Assembly: GCA_012845835.1 (NCBI GenBank)
Contig: JABAKD010000014.1
Location: forward strand, 9,401,701-9,465,700
Origin: Undaria pinnatifida
Taxonomy: Eukaryota > Sar > Phaeophyceae > Laminariales > Alariaceae
Direction of reading: 5' to 3'
Length of the DNA: 64,000 nucleotides
The notes under the pieces are model-generated. The model was not told where the DNA came from. It saw only the letters and a program-made list of their open reading frames with translations, and ran no database searches. The position numbers and the translations under genes were made by a program. Numbering within the stretch: the stretch's first letter is position 1; every line of letters begins with the position of its first letter. Of this stretch, positions 10,660 through 21,755 are shown one piece after another.

Positions 10660-13600
10660 AATTCCTGTATTCTGCGTCGGCACTGCATAGTTCGGTTCTC
10701 GAGGGTAAGGGTTAGCCGCGTTGTATGGCAAAATTACTACCGCATCCCCCCCATTACGGTTCCCGTCTGCCCCGTGAGAGACAAGAGGTCATCATCAGAC
10801 TCACTTGGCAAGCATCTTTTTTGAAACCACCTCCGTCATACACCGAAGGTTGCTACCACCGTAGTCGCCAGGCTCCTTCTAACCCAATGTTTGAGGCAAA
10901 CGCGACCATTCGCTTGTCCGTCGGGCAACCGTCTATAAAATATGCACCTTTAGTTTGACGAGGTGTTCTCCAGCGGCCTAGGGTTTTCCTCGCGCTTTGG
11001 ACTGCGGGTCAAGCAAGGGAGCTGTGGGTATTTTACGACGCATGTATGGATCCCGGCCAAGCTCCGTGGCGGTATCCTAAGCACTCAACGTTGCTGAACT
11101 GGTTTTATTTCTCAAAGGGCTGTGTTGCACCTTGCTGAGGCAACCAGGGGCGCGGAATACCCCACATTGGCTTTGTTCTTTATTAGTCCGTTCCGTTCCC
11201 ACAATTTCCGCCCGCTGTGTGACATCAGTCCAATATGCCTTGCCATCTGCGCTGCCGGCTACGACGCATTGATGCACACAGCCAGCAGCCGAGGGACAAC
11301 AGCAACAGCAGCGGCAGCAACAGCATCGGCACTAGCAGCAGCAGCGGCACATCTCTTGAACGCCATACATATATGTTGCACCTAGGCCTGTGATTTATGT
11401 CGTTGTACTGCACGCCTCGTAATGAACATGTAACACACCTCGAATGGAAAAATGCCTCCCTCCGCCCGTTTACCTGGGAGATTGGCCCCTAGCGCTCCTA
11501 GATACTATTTCTCGCGTTGTTGCTGTGCTCCCTTCGCGCCGCATCAAGGAGGTAGTCGCACCGGGCAAGACTCAGATCAAGGCCCATACTGCCGCCTACC
11601 TCGTTTTGCCGAGCCCCGCACATAGAAACCCATACGCTCACGCGATTGATATCCCACCCAAAGTTTTGGGGTGTCATCGTCTTCCTATGGACCCTGGCTT
11701 CGAGTTGCGTTGCTTCGTACACCCTTCATACATCCCAGTACTATATGTCAAGGCGTGCTTCGGCGTGCGCGCGGATGGCTTTTCCTTGTGGAGGCCGGTG
11801 AACGGGGCAGGTCGGTGGCGGTCATGCAGTCATTCTCGCCTTTCCACCCTGGGGGCGTATTCCGACTGACAGTTGCCGAGCCAAGGTAACACTTGGCCAC
11901 TTGATCAGGTGTATTTCTATCAATGTCCATGATTATCTGGTCCACTGCTGTTCCCGCCGGGGACTCACTGAATGACCCCCCTGCCCGCAACAGCTGCGGA
12001 GTGCACTGGTCACAAAATTGTGCCTCCCGTAGACGCCCTGATGAGCGACTGCTATGCAAGGAGCGGCCACCACTACTGAGCTCTGCTCTCCAAATGCTCG
12101 GACTGCCCCGGGAACATGTTCCCCGCGGTCAAGTCCCAGCCGATACTTCGTACGGCGAAGATGCCGTCGACGGTCTCTCGGGAAAAACGCAGATTGCTGG
12201 GCGTTCTTTGTTTGCAAGCACCTCGACCTCGTCGACCAGCTCCAACAACTTGTTAACAAATTGCCAACAAACCGAAACCGTATCCCTCCAGCGATGATAC
12301 CTGAGGACCCATGGTGAAGAAGATTGCGCCATAACTCCCCGCCTTGTGGATAATTAATCCCGATAAAACCCTGATGAGGTTTGTCCAAGTGATTGGGAAC
12401 TGGGCGATGAAACAAATTACATCTAAAAAAAATGTAAAATTTGGCCTCTAATCCAAGCGAACGCTATAGAAAATAAGAAAAATTAGTGACCGAAGTTTCT
12501 TGAAATTCAGCCATTCATGATACAACAACATACAGATATCACAGAAAGAGCAGGGCGATGTCTCTCCTCATGACCCGTAGGTGCAATCTTAGTGCCCGAT
12601 TCCGCATGCGTTGTCGCAACTAAGTGAGCGCGTGCACCACCATTAGGGCCTTTTTGTTTTGCTGCTACTCCGAATCCTGTTTCCTTTCTCGTCGTACCGG
12701 TAGGCTCACAAGTAGGTTGACAAAGGTTATTTCCCCTGAAAACGGTATGGCCTGGTTTGACGCATTTGTGGACAGCGGAGAACCCTTTCGTGAGGAGCAC
12801 CATACAACCAGCTACGCTCATCGGTCAAAGCCCCCCTATACTGAAACGTGTCCACTAACCCAGGGCACCTCGGCCTACATCCCCTCCGGTTGAGGCCCAC
12901 AGCTCTACGGCGGCGGGTTCCCCGTTTGATGGCGTACAGAACGACGACCGACACGTCCACCAGACCCGAGCAACGTCAACCCCGCCAACTGTTATAGGCC
13001 CAAAAAGCGGAATGATACGTTTGTCACGCACAGAGCAAGAGCATAGGAGCAACAGACCACCGTTCTCGAAGGTTAACACACTCTGCTGGGCTGGGGACAT
13101 CTAGATTCGTCGGTATGGCTCAGTACGGGTGCCCGGCACCCTCTGTAGACGGCGGGACCTATGTAGGGACTCGGCGCGGCACATACTACGTCGGAGGCGG
13201 GCCGTTGTTATTCCAATCTCCCTCACTTGAGCGCAGCTCTCTATACCTTACCTCTAGTCTATACCTTACCTCTATAATTAACCTCTATACCTTACCTCTA
13301 CAAAAAGTGACTTATTGATAAAGTAAACTGAAACGGCAACCCGATGAAACAAACCTACGGCGTAGGTGTAAAACAAACGTATACCTGGGTACTCTTTTAC
13401 AGAACCAAAATACCCTTCTGGCGATTTCATGTTGAAGGAGCCCCTGTCATTCAGAAAAGCAAACAACATTAACGTAACACACACGTGGCACATGAAATAT
13501 TCATCGCATGTGCTACGTCTGCCGCAGTAGGCATCGCGCGACACATTTTCCCAAAGCCCACAACACGCCGCGATTTGGGCACCTTCTCAGAAGGAGGGCG

Positions 13601-13820
13601 AAAACGTGCGGGATTCACTTACCCTGTTAGACCTGCAACCGCGTGTTTTGGGACACATTGTACTTACTTGTTGGAATTACGTTAGGATCGTTATGTTGCA
13701 GTATGTAAGGCGGATACTCCAACAGTCAAGGGGTGGTTGAAAGCTGCCTCCGACAAGGACTCAGTGGCAAGCCCAGAGTAGATTAACAACGTTCGCCCGT
13801 CCCTGTTGGCGACCTCTGTG
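10660..13820. other. No recognised gene; open frames of uncertain meaning
   Basis: The longest frames are 11,444-11,869 (+), 11,923-12,297 (+) and 11,933-12,415 (-). None shows a family I recognise. (CAG)n-like triplets occur at 11,285-11,350 and a short CTCTATACCTTAC tandem repeat at 13,238-13,310. Confidence 0.4.
11748..12332 (-). pseudogene. Degenerate coding-like stretch, function unknown
   Basis: One minus-strand frame runs from an ATG at 12,332 to 11,748 with a single internal stop near 12,128. Its first part looks helical (FVNKLLELVDEVEVLANKER) and its second part is Ser/Pro/Thr-rich. The same frame is mostly open upstream to 13,100 with a few stops. It may be an old mobile-element ORF, but no motif supports that. 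Confidence 0.25.
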
Positions 13821-13829
13821 ACGGCAGGG

Positions 13830-14088
13830 GGATCATCCCACGGTGGAGCTGCAGCAGTAGATTCTAAAAACTTTCTGAGCTCCTGCCACGAGGCTCGACA
13901 TCTCACCCGAAACATGACTTCGAAGACGTTCGTTCGTGCAACCCCATCAACGTGCCTATGCGCCGGTCTAAAAATAAACCTGTACCTGCAAAAAATATTT
14001 TGCTAACCGATTAGTTTCATGCTTGAGGAGCTCAACCGGCCAGAAACGTTTGGCTTAAACAGTGCAACCACCTTTTGAGATGACCCAC
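13830..14088 (-). mobile_element. Family H TIR element
   Basis: Reverse-oriented family H. Near GATCATCCCACGG it carries ACATGACTTCGAAGACGTTC and TTGAGGAGCTCAACCGG, the complements of the family body. Confidence 0.65.
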
Positions 14089-14863
14089 GGGACGCAAGAT
14101 TAACGGCAGTCAATGGTCTACAACGTCAATACCGACAACTCGGTCAACGGACGCGCTGTTAGGCTCGGCTGGGGGCACGTCCTGGCATGGGTTGCGGTAG
14201 AATGATTTCCCTTTCGTCAGCAGGCTCTAGGGCATCTGCATGGTGATGGCGATAGCGGCAGAGTGCAGTGTGGACTGCTAGCAGCTAGACTGTGACGTAG
14301 CCTTCTGAATGCCGATATCATGGCGAAAGCGTGTGTCAAGATAATACCAGGGTACCAAGAACGTCCCGGATGAAGTAGCATGTAAATATCTCCCTACTAA
14401 CGCGTCAAGGCCGTGGGCTAATGTCTCGCCACGTACAAAATCGTGTTGTAGTGGCTACTTCGAGGGTTCCTATGCGCGATACAAATAAAGGCGTGTACGG
14501 GGGAAATGAAAGACACCTCTGACCACGGCATGTTCAGAAGGTCGCTCAGGACAAAACATCTAATGCGTCGAGCTGGAGAGTAAAAGTTGTCCTTTATAAA
14601 ACAAAATAAAAAGTCGACGAAAAACGCACTTAAACGGTAGCGAGGCTTATTTTCAAGTATGTAGGGCCTCCGCCAGAGACCGCATGACTAGAGAAAAACA
14701 GCCAACGAACATCCGGTAAAATCTAGCCTCCAAAAATCTCAAGTCGGGCCCGTGCGTCTACACACACTCGGACAGTGGTGGCGGCATCGTCATCGTGAGC
14801 ATGTACGTCGCCTATATATCCTACTGCTCCTGGAAAAAGCACTTCGGTGCTCATGCGGATGAA
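14089..14863. other. No gene recognised
   Basis: Nothing with coding character was seen. ATACAAATAAAGGCGTGTACGG at about 14,480 resembles the tail of the SINE at 25,571. Confidence 0.4.
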
Positions 14864-15114
14864 GGAGTCATCCCACGGCAAGGGTTGCACTTTTTGAGCC
14901 AAAACTGTCTGACCGGTTGAGTTTCTCAACAAGTGTGTGGAACTACCGGCTAGCATGTCATTTTACAAGTGTATTTGTTTCGGTACTAGGGCATAGAAGC
15001 GTTGCTTGGGTTGCGCGAATGGATGTTTTCGAAAAGTCATGTTTCGGGTGAGGTACTGAGCTCGTCACGATACCAGCCCATAAATTTCTCGTGCACACCC
15101 TAGCGTGGGATGGC
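14864..15114 (+). mobile_element. Family H TIR element, intact ends
   Basis: It starts GAGTCATCCCACGGCAAGGG and ends TAGCGTGGGATGGCCC. The 250-bp body has no ORF. This copy shows the uninterrupted family form. Confidence 0.75.
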
Positions 15115-15285
15115 CCGAAGAAGAAAGGCGTGCGTGCTACGACAGTAGGAGTACCGGTGGCATCTCTTTTTGGCGAAAATCCATTTCTGAAGGTATTTTC
15201 GGCTGAGGAGCTACCCGATGTCGTTGGAATCTCGTGACCATTTGACCAAGCAAGGCTACGGCAGGTAGGGGGGATGTTACGACGG

Positions 15286-15505
15286 TGTTATGATGATGTT
15301 GTGACGATGTTATGATGATGTTATGATGACGCTCTGATGATGTTATGATACTGTTATACGATGATGTTATGATGATGCCATGATGATGTGATGATGATGT
15401 TATTATGATGTTATGATGATATTTTGATGATGTTATGATGATGTTATGATGATGTTGTGATTCTGTTACGATGATGTTATGATGTTATGATAATATTATT
15501 ATATA
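15286..15505 (+). repeat. (GATGATGTTAT)n-type repeat
   Basis: Irregular repeats of GATGATGTTATGATGATGTT with occasional changes. The following 15,506-15,967 shows no gene. Confidence 0.9.
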
Positions 15506-15967
15506 CCCCCATTTTCACTAATGGGTTTGAGGTTTTCATCGCTCGCCCCAATGACTCTGCCCCTTACGGGCTAAACGACGTCTAGCTTTTTTGTTGGGCG
15601 CAGAATATTGCTTATCATTCCAGTGCGGATTCATATCGCCAAAAATAAGCAGCACGAAAGCTTAAGACCGGACAGGAACAAAGAGGAAACTCGCGCGAAT
15701 GACTCAGAGACACTACAAGAAAGGTCTAAAAAGTGACCCCCCCCCACCGTACCTCTGGTCTCTACATGTAGGCCATGGGATTCTTCATCTGGCAGATTTT
15801 ACATTGTGTTCGTTACAGTCACTGATTGGGTCGGGTGCGGAGGTCCTTAAGGCAGAAGGTTCTTACGTAACAGGCGCGACCCCTACCGTGTAACGCCTCC
15901 GGGAACTGTTGAGGATTGATTTAGTGATAGGAGGTAACAACTTGACCCATGCTATGGTAGAGCTTCA

Positions 15968-16222
15968 GACGCGTGCTACGGTAGAGGTGCACAACTTTTT
16001 GTTGTGAGATTCCTCAATTTTGGGAGCTTAATCCTCTCCCAAAAATTGATTTGGAGGCAAAAAAAAGTGCTACCGAATGAACTTTCCCCTCTGGCCTCGG
16101 GTAAACAACGGAGGGAACCATGCAAAAAGAAATGTCGTATTTTCGACGGTTTGGGGTTAAGGAGTTCCGTCGTTCAGAAAACATTTCAGACGAAAAATGC
16201 TACCTCTATCGTAGCACGCGTC
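15968..16222 (+). mobile_element. Family F TIR element, complete
   Basis: It starts GACGCGTGCTACGGTAGAGG and ends CTACCTCTATCGTAGCACGC. The body matches 9,908-10,152 closely (CTTAATCCTCTCCCAAAAAT). Confidence 0.88.
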
Positions 16223-16489
16223 TGCACCCATATTTTGTCTGGAGTTCCTCAGCCATTGAGGAGCTCTCCATTGCTTTCTTAACCCAAAAAACGATTTTGG
16301 AGAAGACTGAAAAGGGTAAAACCAGATGAACAATCCCATGGCCTAATAATAGATTTTTCAAGAAATAAACCATTTTGCGAAAAAAGGAATGGAATTGCGA
16401 CGATTTTGGGTTGAGGAGCAGCGTCATTCAGAAAACAAAAAAAAATGCCAAAAAGTAAGCGCTACCTCTATCGAGTAGCACACGCGTCC
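16223..16489 (+). mobile_element. Family F TIR element lacking its left end
   Basis: It directly follows the copy before it. It has the right end CTACCTCTATCGAGTAGCAC and GACGATTTTGGGTTGAGGAG but no left TIR, suggesting tandem arrangement or loss. Confidence 0.7.
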
Positions 16490-17200
16490 TTTTGGTGCAT
16501 ACATACCAAGCCAGCAGGCGCTTTCTTGCGCGTCAATCTTTGGAAAATAACACCTCCGCGCTACGAACTTGGGGGGACTCGAAATTGCGATCTCGACCAG
16601 TCTCTCTTTTGTTTACGAATTTCGTATCGGATCTATACATCAAAATCCGAACGCGCAAATAACCAGATACAGTATATACCGTCCCCCTGTCTATCTGTAC
16701 ACTTTGTCCACTCTGCCCACAGGTAACCATGTTGGCAAAATGATCCTGTGGCTTCTTTGCGACAAATCTGACTGCGTATAATTCACGCGCAATCAACTCG
16801 CCGACGTCACACGGTGGATTAATAGTAAGCCGCGTAGTAGCTGTTGAGGTCGAAGTCGTAGGCTCAACACCTGGCAAGGGACTCTTTTCTTTTAAATTGG
16901 CAGAAAGAAAGTGCGAGGAGGGCGTGCACGTTGGCGAACTTCGATGAAAATCGATGAGCGAGCGCAAACAGCTGACCAAGGCTATGGTATTGCAGTATCA
17001 TTCTAGTATCACACCCGCATTGTGAGCTATCATATCATACTGTCATACTTTCATACTATCATAAATACGCGCACGAGTGACTGCATACCTCACGAACGCA
17101 TACTGTAGGCGAAGGTGTCGGCGCAGCGTAGCTTACCGTCCGATTGCGGGTTCATATCAAAACATCTAAACTGCACGAAAACTGATCAATTCCACGGTAG
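16490..17200. other. No gene recognised
   Basis: A 148-codon minus-strand frame (16,533-16,979) contains LPGVEPTTS and a GGTRNCD-like plus-strand counterpart. Such phrases typically come from translating tRNA-like repeats. Short ATCATA-type repeats lie at 17,030-17,060. Confidence 0.4.
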
Positions 17201-17207
17201 ATGCTAC

Positions 17208-17430
17208 GATAGTTTTTTTTTCTGGGGGGGGGGGCTCTTTTTTTGCAGTGGCCCGGAGTCACTCGCGCGAGTGACCCCCTGTTCCATTGCGGTCTCTTAA
17301 GCTTTGGTGCCATTTTAATATAGCGACAGGAATCCGCAAATGCAATAGTTAGCCACGCTGCGCCAAGCATATATCGTGTAAAGTCGTTTCGTCGGCGAGG
17401 CTACAGAGTCACTCGTGCGAGTATGGTAGC
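17208..17430 (+). mobile_element. Family G palindrome element
   Basis: It holds the perfect 18-bp palindrome GTCACTCGCGCGAGTGAC at 17,258-17,275, the conserved phrase CCACGCTGCGCCAAGCA, and a second, imperfect palindrome GTCACTCGTGCGAGTATG 150 bp later. Flanks read CTACGATAG and ATGGTAG. No ORF. Confidence 0.75.
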
Positions 17431-17474
17431 TTATACCCCTTGTTTAGTTAACATTGGGGGTAGACTACTCCCCC

Positions 17475-17560
17475 ACCGTAGCCTTGGTCAGGTCAACACC
17501 GCAAAGGGACACGGGGGTCACTCGCGCAAGTGATCCCGAGCCACACTGCAAGAAAAAAAA
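17475..17560 (-). mobile_element. Family G fragment, inverted
   Basis: GGTCACTCGCGCAAGTGATCC followed by CACACTGCAAGAAAAAAAA is the reverse of the first part of family G. It lies 45 bp from the preceding copy, giving a head-to-tail inverted pair. Confidence 0.6.
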
Positions 17561-18450
17561 AGCGGGGACCGCCGAAAGGGACAACTCACGCTATCGCTAA
17601 AATAGTGGGAACCGAAGGACACGCCAGCTAGCGCCGGATTGCGAATGCGTTGAGCTAGATCGAAACCCACGACGTGTATGAAAATACGTGGAAGCGTGGT
17701 GAGCTTAAGTTTTATTTTTCCCCATCCGCCGGAGGATAGAAGAGAAAAAAAGAAGACAGAAGGGATCCCCTACTACTGTAGCCTTGGTCATCTGGTAGCT
17801 GGTAAATAAATGCTGAACTCCATGCGCGATAAAAGAAAAGCGCGTACCTCGGGGCAGCATAGTCGCAACACTGTGCTGCACACAGAGGATAAGGGACTCG
17901 AGTCTCATGCTGAGAAACAGATAGTACTCTTGGCTCAAACATTTTCTGAATCACGGGGATCCTTACCGCGTCGGGCGTTCGTTTAGCTTTTTCAGTTTGT
18001 TTAGTTGTATGTAAACCGACGCCATGGGATTGTTCATCGAGCAGTCTTTTTTTTCTCTCCATAAATCATATTTTGTTTTTGGTTGATTTCGGTTGTTGAT
18101 CGTCACTTTTTACTTTCTTCCAGCTCGACTCGTAAGATATTTTATTTTTCCTCAGCGACCTTCTGGGCAAGCCGTGGTCACAGCTGTCTCCCTTTCTCCC
18201 TCCCCGGTACGTGCCTTCATTTTTATCGCACATAGGGTCCATTCCGCATTCTCACTTTTCAGCTTTTACGCTCGACGGTTGTCATCGAGTTTTCCCAACC
18301 TACGCTCTCCTCGAGCGCTCTAACTAGTAGTAGCGCAAGCGCGCTCGTCAACCGCACGCACCTGGTACACAATTTGGTTTATACATCTGGGTCCCCCCCA
18401 AAAGGGCAGACAAAAAAATAGGGGCAGGCGGGTGGGAAAGAAAATAATCA
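17561..18450. other. No gene recognised
   Basis: A SINE-tail-like stretch, with the phrase GGTACGTGCCTTCATTTTTA near 18,210, occupies about 18,090-18,235. The rest shows no coding or structural signal. Confidence 0.4.
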
Positions 18451-18705
18451 AATGCCTGGCTTGGCTGGCCAGTCCAGGCACTGCCTCATGTCTGCACACG
18501 TTATCAACAACAACCCCAACTCGCTTGGCGTGCCCTTGCTAGCCTGCGCGCGACCAGTTGCACCCGAGACTGGACTGGTCCTTGGGGGCGCGTTTACATT
18601 TTCTACACTCCCGTGCGACCCCCGATTCCCGGCGGAGACATGCTTTATTCTCTCCATCAAAGCAGAACAAAAATCGCTTTGTCTGTTGTTTGTTTCTCGT
18701 GTTTC
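18451..18705 (+). mobile_element. LTR-like repeat, copy 1
   Basis: It starts TGCCTGGCTTGGCTGGCC and ends near GTGTTTCGCA. A second copy lies at 60,002-60,251. TG...CA ends and a conserved CATTCTCTC stretch suit a solo LTR, but no clear target duplication is seen. The open frame (MPGLAGQSR...) is shared by both copies and is probably incidental. Confidence 0.5.
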
Positions 18706-19798
18706 GCAGACGAAGCTACCCATTTCGCAGGACGTTGAAATCTTTCCACAAGGAGACGATATCCGACAAACAACCCTCCAAAGAGCACGCACAATCAACA
18801 GCGAGGGCAGGGGGGTCAGTAGAGCAACATCCCCTCCCCTCTAAAAGCAGGTCGTTCTTATTGGACATAATAACGGTACGCGTTTTTCCGATCCGCATTT
18901 CCGTTGGCAACGACAACCGACTTTTTATCGGAGCTTCCGGTGCGATGTGAAAAGCAATACTATAGGCAGTAGGCACTCTCACAGCAGGTTACAAATAATA
19001 TTGTTGCTCACATCAAAGCATCACAAATCGTTGTAGTCCATGAGCATAAGGTACTCAGCGTCGATTTGCACAGAAAGACCCTACCTAAGTCGCTTAGCGT
19101 GGGAATAATTACTATCTAGAACACGTCGTTTTCGGGCCGGGTTTTTATGGAATTTTACCTAGGGTATAGTGTGGACTAGCACACCTCGTGCGAGAGTGAT
19201 TTAAAGCACCGCAATCACCAGGGTCGATGGTATAGACATGGCTGTGTCGCCGTCGATTATCGCTGGGCTTGTTGGAACGAGCGAAGGTCCGTGTCGACGA
19301 CGCGACGGTCGAGCATATAGTCGTGTGCCCTTCCAGGCCTGCCCGTTGCGTGCAAAGTGGTGGTGGAGATGTGTAGTCCAGCTGTCAGAACTCCAGGCTG
19401 TGCTCCATCGCCAGCACAGTGCGGACGCTCCGGGGCCTGCAGACAGGGGTAAGCGTACTGTTGCAACAGCAGGGTTCCAGTCCTCAGATCATGCCAGATC
19501 CCTCACGTCTATCTGTGACTCTCTCTCACCTGGGGTGCTGTGAGTTCGTGCAGCGCCTCTTCGTGTAGGGGTCTGGAGGTATGGGGATCGTAGTCACGTC
19601 GTAGTCGCAAACAGTCCGCTCGGATGACCAACGAGGAACAAGCGTGGCAACGGGCACGGTGGACACGGCAGGCCCAATGGGGCAAGAGGCTGGTAGCGGG
19701 ACTCACAGGTGAATTCGCTTAAACTTTTCTTTCCTACAAGGGTAGCATCAATTAGACACCGGGCGGTCCCTCCATCGTGCAACAATTGCAAACGTTAA
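18706..19798. other. No gene recognised
   Basis: Open frames are short. A plus-strand phrase TVEHIVVCPS at about 19,302 recalls the end of non-LTR retrotransposon polyproteins but stands alone. Confidence 0.35.
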
Positions 19799-20665
19799 GT
19801 GGGTTTGGAAACAAGGCCTCTGGCTGTTTTCATTTCCATGCAGACATGTTCTTGCCGTTGCCCATTATCGGTGCTTGCCATGAACCACCTATTGGTAGGG
19901 AATAACGTGACGCCCGCATATAGGAACAATTACACTGCTGACGACAACAGAAGGGTGGTATTTGTTTTGACAAGTCAAGCAATCAATGGAACCAAAAGAG
20001 ATTTGGGTATCATAAATTCAAGGCGGGAGGATTTATTGGTTGCACACGCCACCCCGCCCGCCCTCGTTACTGACATTAGCCAAACCCACAAACCAAACCT
20101 GCCCACCTGAGCAACCAAGACAAGCCAAGTCCCCCTAAGTAATAAGAACGACGACTTCACCCCGCCGAGTAACAAGACTACTCGGGAGCTTTCGTATAAG
20201 TCCGACAGCGATGATAGCGTTATGCTTCCCTTCTTCCTTCCGAATGATGAAATCGAACGCCGTGAGAAGACGCGTATGGACGCGCACGGTAGCGCTGGGG
20301 CAACAGCGTACGACACATCTCTGAGTATGTCAGCTGCTGGCAGTGTGGGAGTTGCCGCTGCTCGTGCTGCAGCTGCTGTTGCCGCTGCTGCAGCTCGTGG
20401 CGGTGGTGGTGGTAGTGGTTGGGTATTGCCCAGTCATGGTGCTGCCGGTGGTGCTTCCTCCAACGCTGCTGATGGCGTTGGTGTTTCTGCTGGTGCTGGC
20501 GCGTTGTCCAGTATCCAGCAAAAGACGCCTGCAGCTGGTCTTGCTCCGGCCGCTTGTGCCTTCCCCGACGTTGCGGCTGGTGCTGTCGCTGGTGGTACTG
20601 GTGGTGCCGGGGCTGAGGGCTGGGGTTGGTGCGGGGGGCGGATGTACGGGTACATCGGCTGCTGA
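19799..20665 (+). pseudogene. Coding-like Ala/Gly-rich ORF with one internal stop, function unknown
   Basis: One plus-strand frame stays open from 19,799 to 20,665 except for a TGA at 20,108-20,110. The part after the stop looks coding: polar and acidic (SYKSDSDDS, then LPNDEIERREKTRMDAHGS), then an Ala/Gly-rich tail. If real it is a broken gene, two exons, or an exon starting after 20,110 with ATG at 20,222. No family recognised. The minus strand is also open here (Pro/Ala/Gln-rich), so strand is not certain. Confidence 0.35.
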
Positions 20666-20889
20666 AACTGCATCCGTCGTTGCTGTTGCTATTGCTGCTG
20701 CTTCAAAAGGTCACACCCTTTCCGGGATGTCTGCGTCTTATCCTTGCCGGATCCTCGCAGAAGACACGGATGCACGTTTCCCATGCGGGTTCAGGCCACC
20801 ATATGTCTCATGCACGAGCGTTTTTGGTTCAGAAACGTTTGTATTTCGTTCTGGTATCGTTCCCCCCCCACCCCCGCCCTGTTTCGGAG

Positions 20890-21099
20890 TGGGGTATAGG
20901 ATGGTTCCACGATATTGGGTTGAACGGGAACAGCATCCTCCATGTATGTTTGCTCGTGTTTGCCCAGACCATCCGTAACGAAATAGCCGTCTCGGGAGTG
21001 AAGTATGTGCCCTTCAAAGCGGTCGGTCTAGGTTACGTACGAGGGGGGCTTGCTAGGAAGATCGAATATATGATTAGAGAGGGCAGCGAAAAATATTAA
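20890..21099 (+). CDS. Exon-like C-terminal fragment, function unknown
   Basis: The end of a plus-strand frame reads NEIAVSGVKYVPFKAVGLGY then VRGGLARKIEYMIREGSEKY and stops. Composition is natural for a globular protein end. It follows the Ala/Gly-rich ORF but in another frame, and could be a later exon of the same gene. No homologue recognised. Confidence 0.25.
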   Translation, partial: WGIGWFHDIGLNGNSILHVCLLVFAQTIRNEIAVSGVKYVPFKAVGLGYVRGGLARKIEYMIREGSEKY

Positions 21100-21174
21100 A
21101 CGTATTTCTTCAGCGTAAGAGCCAACGCTAGCAGCGCGCTTAACAAGTATGCTTCGTTCAAAATTAATGATGCA

Positions 21175-21735
21175 TTGGCATCTCATGGCAGGTGTCGGAG
21201 GCCCCGGAGCACCCCATGGAGGGAGGACCATCTAAGCCTGGCTGGAATGCCGTCACCAAGACGCTCTCTACTCTTCTCGAGTCCAACGTCCAAAGAGCGC
21301 GGAAGGATGTCACTCGGCTTGGTGGAACGAAGAAGCACCCCCTGGATAAATGACCATCAAAGCCTGGCTGGATTGCCGTCACCAAGACGCTCTCTACTTA
21401 TCTCGAGTTCAAAGAGTACGGAAGGCTATCACCCGACTTGGTCCAACTCAGAGTACTCTGAATTTACTCGGAGTTGAACCAAGCCGGGTGATAACCTTTC
21501 GTTCTCTTTGAACTCAGGAAGAATAGAGAGCGTCTTGGTGGCGGCAATCCAGCGAGGCTTGGATCGTCCGTTCCACGGGGGTGATTCTGAGTTGGACCAA
21601 ACCGGGTGACAGGCTTCCGTACTCTTTGGACTCGGGAAGAGTACAGAGAGTCTTTTGTGATGGCCATCCAGCCAGGTTTGGACTACCTTTTCTCCGGGGG
21701 GTGCTCCGGGGCCTTCGATACCTGCCACGTGACCC
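21175..21735. repeat. Cluster of about 135-bp repeats in both orientations
   Basis: Two forward copies (AAGCCTGGCTGGAATGCCGTC; near-copy at 21,358) and two inverted copies meet near 21,466. Another copy is at 23,930-24,010. On the minus strand several copies keep the phrase LPEFKE..SLSPGLVQL in frame, so they may be copied coding segments. Confidence 0.75.
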
Positions 21736-21755
21736 ATAAGATGGAAGGCGATGCC

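Noticed and set aside
12030-12070. CTGATGAGCG, considered as a hammerhead ribozyme core
   Set aside because: No matching GAAA strand or stems were found at the required spacing.
16533-16979. 148-codon minus-strand ORF with LPGVEPTTS
   Set aside because: Phrases of this type are common false translations of tRNA-like interspersed repeats.
19238-19400. TVEHIVVCPS, recalling the C-terminus of non-LTR retrotransposon polyproteins
   Set aside because: Ten residues alone, with no reverse transcriptase or CxxC context in the same frame.
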